Of a DNA stretch of 64,000 nt, positions 15,322-22,487 are shown piece by piece. Origin of the DNA: Muribaculaceae bacterium (GTDB lineage: Bacteria; Bacteroidota; Bacteroidia; Bacteroidales; Muribaculaceae); NCBI GenBank assembly GCA_017964485.1, contig JAGCRW010000038.1:37681-101680 (forward strand). Direction: 5' to 3'. The translations under genes and the position numbers were made by a program. Each line of letters begins with the position of its first letter. Position 1 is the first letter of the stretch. Below the pieces are notes generated by a model. That model was given only the letters and a program-made list of their open reading frames with translations. It ran no database searches and was not told the origin of the DNA.

Positions 15322-15360
15322 TTACCGCCACTCTGCAAATAGGGTGGCGGTAATTTTTTT
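15322..15360 (+). terminator. Rho-independent terminator of pgi
   Basis: A 10-bp stem, TTACCGCCAC at 15322-15331 with GTGGCGGTAA at 15344-15353, is followed by a T7 run at 15354-15360. The transcript would include all four 49-bp repeats. Confidence 0.85.
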
Positions 15361-15422
15361 AATGGAAATAAAAATGAAAATCTTTTGGCAACAAGCCCAA
15401 GTTGGGCTGCGCCTCGGAAATT

Positions 15423-15476
15423 AAAATAAAAACTTCGTTTTTTATTTTGTATTTCTCTCGGCTTGCACTATCTTTG
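15423..15476 (+). promoter_or_regulatory. Promoter with upstream hairpin (repeat copy 1)
   Basis: TTTTG at 15445-15449, a 19-base spacer, then TATCTTTG at 15469-15476 match the Bacteroidetes promoter. Immediately upstream, and overlapping the -33 element, AAAATAAAAA (15423-15432) and TTTTTATTTT (15439-15448) form a 10-bp hairpin. The same arrangement, with compensatory base changes in the stem, occurs upstream of ruvB at 43542-43596. Confidence 0.8.
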
Positions 15477-15498
15477 CATACAGAAAAAGCAGTTGACA

Positions 15499-16107
15499 AT
15501 GGACATTAAGCAAACTATGAGAGAAATCCTGGCTGCCGAGAGTGAAGCGATACGCAACATTCCCGTCACCGACGGATATGAGAAAGCGGTGGAACTGATA
15601 GTGAAACGCGTGCATGAGAAGGGCGGCAAACTCGTGACTTCGGGCATGGGAAAATGTGGGCAGATTGCCGACAATATTGCCACAACATTCTCATCTACAG
15701 GCATTCCCGCCATCTTCCTGCATCCCAGTGAGGCACAGCATGGCGACCTGGGTGTGCTGCAGCCTGGTGACGTGATGCTGCTGCTTTCCAACTCAGGCCG
15801 CACCAGCGAGATTGTAGGCCTAGTGTCGCTGGCCAAAGAGCTATACAGCCAGATTCCCATCATCGTGATAACAGGCACACCCGAGAGCGAGTTGGCTAAG
15901 CTTGCCGACGTGTGCCTCGCCACTAGCGGCGCTCCTGAAGTGTGTCCGCTGGGACTTACTCCAACCACCTCGACCACTATGATGACCGTGATGGGCGATG
16001 TGCTGGTGGTAAACACGATGAAAGCCACTGGCTTCACACGCGAGGACTATGCCAAGCGTCATCATGGCGGCTACCTGGGCCGCAAAAGCCGCTTGGGCAG
16101 TTTATAG
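15499..16107 (+). CDS. KpsF/GutQ-type sugar-phosphate isomerase without CBS domains (202 aa)
   Basis: The start MDIKQTM at 15499 lies 22 bases after the -7 element; the longer frame from 15463 would begin inside the promoter. The single SIS domain shows SGMGKCGQIADNIATTF (about residues 46-62), the HPSEAQHGDLGVL block (about 73-85) and LLSNSGRTSEI (about 94-104), as in D-arabinose 5-phosphate isomerases, which supply the precursor of Kdo for lipopolysaccharide. Usual family members have two C-terminal CBS domains and about 320 residues. These are absent here, so allosteric control is probably different. The isomerase role is inferred from the family. Confidence 0.85.
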   Translation: MDIKQTMREILAAESEAIRNIPVTDGYEKAVELIVKRVHEKGGKLVTSGMGKCGQIADNIATTFSSTGIPAIFLHPSEAQHGDLGVLQPGDVMLLLSNSGRTSEIVGLVSLAKELYSQIPIIVITGTPESELAKLADVCLATSGAPEVCPLGLTPTTSTTMMTVMGDVLVVNTMKATGFTREDYAKRHHGGYLGRKSRLGSL

Positions 16108-16205
16108 TTAATAGTTCACAGTTCTCTCTAATCCCTAATCGGCGCGAAGCGCTTTGCTTGTTTACTTGTCAACTTTAAAACTAAACAATAAAAACCTGAT
16201 ATAAG

Positions 16206-17135
16206 ATGCGAAAAATCATTGCCATTGGAGAGTCGATACTCGACACTATTTATCAAAATCACCAGCCCGTGAGTTCCTTTGTTGGAGGCCGCGTGAGCAA
16301 CGCTGCTGCTGCCCTAGGCGACCTGGGACTTCCCGTGTCGATGGTCAGCGAATGCTGTACCGACAAGGTGGGCGACTGGGTGGTGGATTTTTTTGAGAAA
16401 CACCATGTTGACACTAAATCGATAGATCGTTATACCGACGGTTCCACACCCTTTGCCGCCATCTTCAAGGAGGACGGCGAGCAAGACAAGATAGTGAACT
16501 ACGGCGAATATCCCGCCAATCGTTTCAGCGTGATATGGCCGCGTATCGACGAGGACGATATCCTGCTCTTTGGCTCCTACTATGCCATTGACCTGCCTCA
16601 GCGAGATAAACTATATGACTTGCTTAGTTATGCCGCCGAGCGCAAGGCAATCGTCATCTATCTGCCCGGTTTCCAACATGGCACGCCGTTTAACCTCACT
16701 AAGGTGATGCCCAGCATTCTTGAGAACTTTGAGGTGTCGAACATCGTCATTGACCATGCCAACGACATCAACACCATGTTCCCCGACCAGGACAGCGACA
16801 AGGTGTATAACAACCACATCAAGTTCTACGGTCCCACCTACATACACATCACCCCTGGCACCAGCGCCACCATCTATAAGGGCATTGACAAGACTGTGGT
16901 GCCATTCTCTTGCGAGAGCGACAACCACCTGGGTTGGCAGGCAGGATTCATTGCCGGCGTGATACACCAGCTCATCAAGCGCGGCATCAAGCACGGCGAC
17001 ATCGAATTTATGGAACCCGCAGTTTGGAGCGATGTGATGAATAGTGCTTTTGACTTTGCAGCTAATTGCGCAGCCAATGACAATAACGCTCTGAGTGCCG
17101 AATTTGCCAAAGATAACGCTTTACTACAGGAATAA
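16206..17135 (+). CDS. PfkB-family carbohydrate kinase-like protein, catalytic motif degenerate (309 aa)
   Basis: The N-terminal signature (IAIGESILDTIY and FVGGRVSNAAAALGDLGLPV, about residues 4-45) places this in the PfkB/ribokinase fold, and the length of 309 is normal. The C-terminal signature, usually DTTGAGDAF with a catalytic Asp, reads SDNHLGWQAGF here (about residues 236-246). No Asp is at the base position and the GAGD anion hole is altered. It may be an inactive regulator or a kinase with a different mechanism. It lies 98 bases after the KdsD-like gene and 18 before a TPR protein gene. Confidence 0.8.
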   Translation: MRKIIAIGESILDTIYQNHQPVSSFVGGRVSNAAAALGDLGLPVSMVSECCTDKVGDWVVDFFEKHHVDTKSIDRYTDGSTPFAAIFKEDGEQDKIVNYGEYPANRFSVIWPRIDEDDILLFGSYYAIDLPQRDKLYDLLSYAAERKAIVIYLPGFQHGTPFNLTKVMPSILENFEVSNIVIDHANDINTMFPDQDSDKVYNNHIKFYGPTYIHITPGTSATIYKGIDKTVVPFSCESDNHLGWQAGFIAGVIHQLIKRGIKHGDIEFMEPAVWSDVMNSAFDFAANCAANDNNALSAEFAKDNALLQE

Positions 17136-17153
17136 CCGATATAATTACCAACA

Positions 17154-18149
17154 ATGAAGCCATTACTTTTAGAAGCCTCCTTTCCTAAATTGGTTAACGA
17201 CATCACCGTTGCCAAGGCTCAAATCGACCAGCTCAACAAGATGCCCGATTTTGAGTCGATGAGCCGCGACAAGATGTTGGAGGTGAAGCTGTGGCATGTG
17301 TTATACCTTATTACCAACGGCCGCAGCGAGGATGCCGCACCGCTAATCGACACTCTTGTCTTTGACGAGAGTTATAGCGACATGCCGCGCCTCTATGTGA
17401 GCTGGCTATGGCTGGCGAGGATGACGATATTCATCTCCAACAGCGACTTTATGCTCGCCCTGGGAGCTGCAGAGAACGCTCTGCTGCAGATGGTGGAAAT
17501 CACCAACAAGAAGAAGGAGGACTACTTGGCGATTCTCGCTTCGCTGCTCTATAACCTCGCCTCGGTGCACAACAGCATTGGTGATGGGGCAAGGGCCAAG
17601 AAGGAGCTCACCAAGTGCCAAAAGCTCTTTGAGCGTCTGGTCAAGAAGAATGAGCGCCGTTTCTCGCCTATGCTGCTTTATGCCATCGAGGCCTCGACGA
17701 GCATTATCACCTCCAAGACTCAGCAGATGAACGTACTTAAGCACTATGACGACGAGGTGAAACTCTACACCAGCATGCTCAATAATGGCGACAGCAAGAA
17801 GACGCGCGAGGCGCTCATCAACCTCGTCAACTCCCTTAAAAAGGAGGGCGACATCATGCTTGAGATGGGCAATGGACGCAATGCAGCAAAATATTACACC
17901 AAAGCGCTGCGCTACCAGAAGAAGGTGAGCAACCACATGGGACACAAGGAGCTCGTGCTCTCGATAGGTCTTGCCAAGGCCCTCAACAAGGTTGCAAACC
18001 GCCGTGACAGCGCCGAACAGCTGTTGCAGTCGCTCCATCCCCTCGCCAAGCGCCTCAAAGCCACTAACGAAATGATAGAAATAGAAAACCTCCTTAACAA
18101 CAAAAATAAGAACACCAATATAATGACGCTCTTGAAGAGCATATTTTAG
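17154..18149 (+). CDS. Tetratricopeptide-repeat-like protein (331 aa)
   Basis: An almost wholly alpha-helical 331-residue protein with repeated helix-turn-helix units such as AILASLLYNLASVHNSIGDGARAKKEL (about residues 120-146; hydrophobic positions typical of TPR) and GDIMLEMGNGRNAAKYYTKAL (about 230-250). No signal peptide is seen, so it is probably a cytoplasmic scaffold. In Bacteroidales a TPR protein gene commonly precedes ribH, as here. Partners are unknown. Confidence 0.75.
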   Translation: MKPLLLEASFPKLVNDITVAKAQIDQLNKMPDFESMSRDKMLEVKLWHVLYLITNGRSEDAAPLIDTLVFDESYSDMPRLYVSWLWLARMTIFISNSDFMLALGAAENALLQMVEITNKKKEDYLAILASLLYNLASVHNSIGDGARAKKELTKCQKLFERLVKKNERRFSPMLLYAIEASTSIITSKTQQMNVLKHYDDEVKLYTSMLNNGDSKKTREALINLVNSLKKEGDIMLEMGNGRNAAKYYTKALRYQKKVSNHMGHKELVLSIGLAKALNKVANRRDSAEQLLQSLHPLAKRLKATNEMIEIENLLNNKNKNTNIMTLLKSIF

Positions 18150-18226
18150 TAAGTGTTAAGTTTTAAGGGTTAAGTGTTAAGTGCGCGAGGCGCACAGGAA
18201 AACTGATAACTGAAAACTAGATATCT

Positions 18227-18712
18227 ATGTCAACCGAATTACATAACAGTATCTCAATAGAGCTTCCTCATGTGAAGGGACTTAAGGTGGGTATTGTGGC
18301 GGCTCGATGGAACAGTCAAGTTACTGAGCCCCTGCTCAACGGTGCTGTTGACCGCATCATTGAGGCAGGTTACAGCCGTGACGACATTACCGTGCAACGT
18401 GTGCCGGGCACAGTGGAACTTACCTTCGGCGCAGCGCAGATGGCGAAGAGCGGCAACTTCGATGCCATTATAATGATAGGCTGTGTGATACGTGGTGGCA
18501 CACCACATTTCGACTATGTGTGCGACAACGCCACTCAGGGTTGCGCTATGCTTAACGCCACCCAAGACGTGCCAATCATCTTCTGTGTGCTCACTACCGA
18601 TGATGAGCAGCAGGCCCTAGACCGCGCTGGTGGCGCCTTGTGCAACAAAGGCACCGAAGCCGCCGAAGCCGCAATAGAGATGGCAGCACTGGCAAGGAAT
18701 TACAAGAAATAA
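18227..18712 (+). CDS. ribH: 6,7-dimethyl-8-ribityllumazine synthase
   Basis: The protein makes the last intermediate of riboflavin synthesis from 5-amino-6-ribitylaminouracil and dihydroxybutanone phosphate. At 161 residues it has the normal length. Visible signatures are IVAARWNSQVTEPLLNGAV (about residues 23-41), VPGTVELTFGAAQMA (about 59-73), MIGCVIRGGTPHFDYVCD (about 83-100; His95 position matches the catalytic His) and FCVLTTDDEQQALDRAG (about 119-135). The 77-base gap upstream contains a small GTGCGC/GCGCAC hairpin. No FMN riboswitch is visible. Other riboflavin genes are not in the window. Confidence 0.96.
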   Translation: MSTELHNSISIELPHVKGLKVGIVAARWNSQVTEPLLNGAVDRIIEAGYSRDDITVQRVPGTVELTFGAAQMAKSGNFDAIIMIGCVIRGGTPHFDYVCDNATQGCAMLNATQDVPIIFCVLTTDDEQQALDRAGGALCNKGTEAAEAAIEMAALARNYKK

Positions 18713-18737
18713 TTATAACTCTCAAAACTACATAGCT

Positions 18738-21059
18738 ATGAAGAAATCATTATTACTCACATTGTTTGCGCTGATGGCTGTAGGGGCTACTGCAGCGACT
18801 TATCCTGCAAGTTATTATACACTTGCGCCCGAGACTACTACGCTCGTGGGCGACGTGAATTGCGACCAGGTGGTTACCGCTGCCGACGTAACAGAAATTT
18901 ATAGTTATCTGCTCAATGGCAATACAGCTTACTCTAACACCTGCGACGTGAACAATGACGGAAGCGTGACAGCTGCCGATGTGACAGCGGTCTATGATGT
19001 GCTACTCAACGGCAGTAGTGGATCATCGACAACTATCACGATGAATGAATACATAAGCGCCACTTCATCGGGCACGCCAACTAAACATGTTTGGAAAAAC
19101 ACCGAGGATGTCATCTACATCACGCTCGATGGTGTGGAGGAGAACATGTATGTGCTCGTGCGCAGTGGCGGCAAGTGGACACTCAAGGACATCAACGGCA
19201 GCAACAAGGCTGGTTTTAAGACCAATGGAACAATCAAGGCCATGTGGGTGCGTGGCGCCAACTGGTCTTCAGACCAAGTGGGCGACCTCAACATCCCGCA
19301 AGACTTAGCATTCGGCTCCGGCTCATACTCCTGCAGCAACAATACAGTGAGCATCAATTTGCCTCTTGAGCTATATGAGAGCAAAATCATCCTCGGTGGA
19401 AACAATGTCAACACATCCACAGCTATGACTTATTGCCAACACATAACAAGCCTGCAAAGTATCAACGGTTTCATCAACGGCAGTGGTGTGGATAACGAAT
19501 ATGCCACTACCTCACCCAAGGCTAAGTTGATTAACGGTCAATATGTGATTTATGCACGCCACGAGGATATCAACAGCTCAGGAAATACAGTATTCCATGT
19601 GACGTTGCCCGACACGCGCAGCTTTAGGTACACCGCCAACTTTAAGTTCAATCCAGGACAAGACTACACCATTATGAACCCTGGACCTGGTACGACGGGA
19701 TGGACACGCGACTTTGTAATAGGATATAGTAATTCAGCTTATAGCCATGATTACGAATTCATTGCACTTAATGGTAATGGTTCCACCAATCAAATAACAA
19801 TTCCTGTGGGATACGAATTGAATCTCGTGCCTAAGGAGGGAAGTTTAACGATATATGAGGGAACTGTCCAAAACCTTCAGGTTTCTAACACCACGTGTGT
19901 CACCACCTACAACAGTGTGTTTGCCACGCCTACCATTTGTGCCAAAGAAGTGGGATCCTCTTATGTGTATTTCAAATACACAACCCTCTATGGAGACACC
20001 TACAACTACAGCATCAAAGTCACGGTAAATCCCTCTATCTGGCTTTATGGATATACAACTAAAAACGGCAAAAATGTGCCTACCATCTATTTTAACAAGA
20101 ATGGCACTTCGGCTCCTAAAATCGGCGATGACACAGGCAATCAGGAAGTGGCATCATTCTCAATGAGCAAGGGCCATGCCGCAGCCATTGTTAAGGGATC
20201 CAGCACTTGCAAAGTCTTCAAGAGTACTGGACCATATTACTACGGAAGCTATAACGAGAGATACGACATTGGATTACCCGCCACAAAATGGGTGTATATG
20301 GATCCCGATGAGAACATTTATTACAACAAGGCATCATCATCGGGAGAGTATAATTATGTTATGAAGAATAACACGGTAATGCTTACAAGCTCTAATGCAA
20401 ACCGCCCGTTTAGCAATTTCAAAGTTGACTACACTACTGGAAAAATAGCTTGCTTGAGCAGTTTTAACTATAGTTCCGAGCTTTACATCTTGGGAACAGG
20501 CTTAGTGAGGAGCGATTATGGCTATAACAACTTGCAATGGGGACCAAATGGCACCAGCACCGGCGAAAGGGTTACTTATAGCTATAATTATGCTTTCAGT
20601 AACGACCGCTTGATTCTTAGGGTGCACCGTCAAAAAACCCAATTTGGAGAACACGACAATGAGATGATATATACCAACAATTACTATGTCTACACTTACA
20701 GCTCCCTCGGTCAGCAATTGTCATCGCCCACGTTCAACCAGAATGGATTTAGTTATTCAGTGTTTTATGACGGCAACACTTTATTCTGTGTCTCTAATAG
20801 CTCGAATGGCCAGTTCACTACTACTGTGGGTAATAGCGTTAATACTGTAACTACCAACAAAAAGGGTATTTGCGAAATTGGCTATAAGGACGGATATGTC
20901 TATGGAGTGCGCTGCGTGAATGAGTCAGGAAAGTCTATTTACTACTTCTTCTTTGGCACTCTCAGTCAAGTGCTCAACAATACATGCACCGAGATAAACT
21001 TGGGAGAATATCCCGGCTTCAATCTTAACGGCATTTTCTTCGAGACTTCTAAGAATTGA
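18738..21059 (+). CDS. Secreted protein with N-terminal dockerin-like domain (773 aa)
   Basis: The signal peptide is residues 1-20 (MKKSLLLTLFALMAVGATAA). Residues 36-92 form a dockerin type I-like pair of calcium loops, DVNCDQVVTAAD and DVNNDGSVTAAD, each followed by a helix with LLNG. A beta-rich domain at about 100-210 resembles secreted carbohydrate-binding modules. The remaining 560 residues are rich in Tyr, Asn, Ser and Gly with repeated beta strands, possibly a propeller-like or adhesin fold. No catalytic motif or C-terminal sorting domain is recognised. Dockerins usually sit at the C-terminus, so the N-terminal placement is uncommon. It lies 25 bases after ribH. Confidence 0.8.
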   Translation: MKKSLLLTLFALMAVGATAATYPASYYTLAPETTTLVGDVNCDQVVTAADVTEIYSYLLNGNTAYSNTCDVNNDGSVTAADVTAVYDVLLNGSSGSSTTITMNEYISATSSGTPTKHVWKNTEDVIYITLDGVEENMYVLVRSGGKWTLKDINGSNKAGFKTNGTIKAMWVRGANWSSDQVGDLNIPQDLAFGSGSYSCSNNTVSINLPLELYESKIILGGNNVNTSTAMTYCQHITSLQSINGFINGSGVDNEYATTSPKAKLINGQYVIYARHEDINSSGNTVFHVTLPDTRSFRYTANFKFNPGQDYTIMNPGPGTTGWTRDFVIGYSNSAYSHDYEFIALNGNGSTNQITIPVGYELNLVPKEGSLTIYEGTVQNLQVSNTTCVTTYNSVFATPTICAKEVGSSYVYFKYTTLYGDTYNYSIKVTVNPSIWLYGYTTKNGKNVPTIYFNKNGTSAPKIGDDTGNQEVASFSMSKGHAAAIVKGSSTCKVFKSTGPYYYGSYNERYDIGLPATKWVYMDPDENIYYNKASSSGEYNYVMKNNTVMLTSSNANRPFSNFKVDYTTGKIACLSSFNYSSELYILGTGLVRSDYGYNNLQWGPNGTSTGERVTYSYNYAFSNDRLILRVHRQKTQFGEHDNEMIYTNNYYVYTYSSLGQQLSSPTFNQNGFSYSVFYDGNTLFCVSNSSNGQFTTTVGNSVNTVTTNKKGICEIGYKDGYVYGVRCVNESGKSIYYFFFGTLSQVLNNTCTEINLGEYPGFNLNGIFFETSKN

Positions 21060-21077
21060 TAAACAATAAAATAACTG

Positions 21078-21404
21078 ATGACTATTAACGAGGCGCAAGA
21101 ACGCGTGGACCAGTGGATAAAGACCTATGGGGTGCGCTATTTCAATGAGTTGACCAATATGGCGATACTCAGTGAGGAGGTGGGAGAGGTGGCACGAATC
21201 ATCGCGAGGCGCTATGGCGAGCAGTCGTGCAAGCCCAGCGACGAGGACAAGGACCTGGGCGATGAGCTTGCCGATGTGCTGTGGGTGGTGATGTGCCTAG
21301 CCAACCAGACTGGCGTGGACCTCGATGCTGCCCTTGAGCGCAACTTCGCCAAGAAGACTCAGCGCGATAGCCACAGGCACCAAAAGAATGAGAAATTGAA
21401 GTAG
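21078..21404 (+). CDS. MazG-like nucleotide pyrophosphohydrolase (108 aa)
   Basis: A single all-alpha NTP-PPase domain of 108 residues. The metal-binding residues are visible as SEEVGEVARI (about residues 30-39, ExxE pattern) and GDELADVLWVV (about 59-69, ExxD pattern). Family members hydrolyse nucleoside triphosphates to monophosphate and pyrophosphate, often as house-cleaning enzymes; the substrate here is unknown. It starts 18 bases after the dockerin protein gene and ends in a basic tail. Confidence 0.88.
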   Translation: MTINEAQERVDQWIKTYGVRYFNELTNMAILSEEVGEVARIIARRYGEQSCKPSDEDKDLGDELADVLWVVMCLANQTGVDLDAALERNFAKKTQRDSHRHQKNEKLK

Positions 21405-21477
21405 GAAGTACAAAGGGTTTTACATCTCACTTCTTGTCCTCTTAAATATGAACTATTAACTATAAACTATAATTTCT

Positions 21478-22374
21478 ATGGCTGAACAAATTCAAAACAA
21501 GTATTTGGCTGCTATCAAAGGCAGCAACGTGATTGAAGACGACGCTAAGGTAAAGGCCGAAGTGGAAAAAATTATCGAGGAACACGCCGCCGAGAACAAC
21601 ACTCGCGAGGTGCAGGAATTCCTTCTTAACACCGTGGACCTTACCACACTGAGCACTACCGACAGCGAGCGCAGCGTGGCAGCTTTTACTCAAAAGGTGA
21701 ACGACTACTGGCGCAACTATCCCGACTACAAGAATGTGGCAGGTATCTGCGTGTATAGCAACTTCGCCCAGGTGGTACGCGCCAACCTTGAGGTGAGCGA
21801 CGTGGATGTAGTGGTGTGCAGTGCCAGTTTCCCCGCTTCGCAGGCACATCTGGAGACCAAAATAGCAGAGACCGCTCTTGCTGTTGCCGACGGCGCCGAT
21901 GAGGTGGACATCGTTATCAACATGGGCTACTTCCTTGATGAGGCTTATGAGGAGCTGTGCGACGAAATCAGCGAGATTAAGCACGCCTGCCACGGCAAGA
22001 TGCTTAAGGTGATTCTTGAGACTGGCTGCCTTGAGACTGCCTCCAACATCAAGAAGGCGTCAATCCTCGCAATGTACTCGGGTGCCGACTTCATCAAGAC
22101 TTCTACAGGCAAGATGTATCCTGGTGCTTCGCTCGAGGCTGCCTATGTGATGTGCCAGTGCATCAAGGAGTACTACGAGAAGCACGGTGTGATGGTGGGA
22201 TTCAAGGCTGCTGGTGGCATTCGCACCACTGAGGACGCAGTGAAATACTACACCATCGTGAAAGAAGTGCTCGGCGAGAAATGGCTCGACAACCGCTACT
22301 TCCGTATCGGTGCCTCAAGCCTCGCCAACGCCCTCTTCCAGTCCTTCACCGGCACCGACAAGAAGGTGTTTTAA
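21478..22374 (+). CDS. deoC: Deoxyribose-phosphate aldolase
   Basis: The enzyme splits 2-deoxyribose 5-phosphate to acetaldehyde and glyceraldehyde 3-phosphate in deoxynucleoside catabolism. It is a TIM barrel of 298 residues, longer than the 220-260 of many DeoC but usual for the Bacteroidetes form, with an extra N-terminal helical segment. The Schiff-base lysine lies in SGADFIKTSTGK (about residues 201-212), with VEVDIVINMG-like DEVDIVINMG near 141-150 and KAAGGIRTTEDA near 242-253. The 73-base leader shows no special structure. Confidence 0.95.
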   Translation: MAEQIQNKYLAAIKGSNVIEDDAKVKAEVEKIIEEHAAENNTREVQEFLLNTVDLTTLSTTDSERSVAAFTQKVNDYWRNYPDYKNVAGICVYSNFAQVVRANLEVSDVDVVVCSASFPASQAHLETKIAETALAVADGADEVDIVINMGYFLDEAYEELCDEISEIKHACHGKMLKVILETGCLETASNIKKASILAMYSGADFIKTSTGKMYPGASLEAAYVMCQCIKEYYEKHGVMVGFKAAGGIRTTEDAVKYYTIVKEVLGEKWLDNRYFRIGASSLANALFQSFTGTDKKVF

Positions 22375-22406
22375 TAATGCATAATTTATAATGCACAATG
22401 CATAAT
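22375..22406. repeat. AATGCAY heptamer cluster after deoC
   Basis: Directly after the deoC stop there are ATGCATAAT and ATGCACAATGCATAAT strings of the same type as those at 13635 and 15109. They run straight into the CTAG array. Confidence 0.75.
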
Positions 22407-22437
22407 CTAGAATGTCTAGAATTTCTAGATTATCTAG
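22407..22437. repeat. CTAG array with exact 9-bp period (four units)
   Basis: CTAG occurs at 22407, 22416, 22425 and 22434, always nine bases apart, with AT-rich five-base fillers. The same pattern with five units occurs at 54680-54719 between serS and ftsZ. Confidence 0.9.
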
Positions 22438-22487
22438 CGTCATTCCACGCACTTAACACTTAAAACTTCACACTTAACACTTATATT

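Noticed and set aside
18150-18226. FMN riboswitch before ribH
   Set aside because: The leader is only 77 bases and lacks the conserved multi-stem FMN aptamer; it contains just one 6-bp hairpin.
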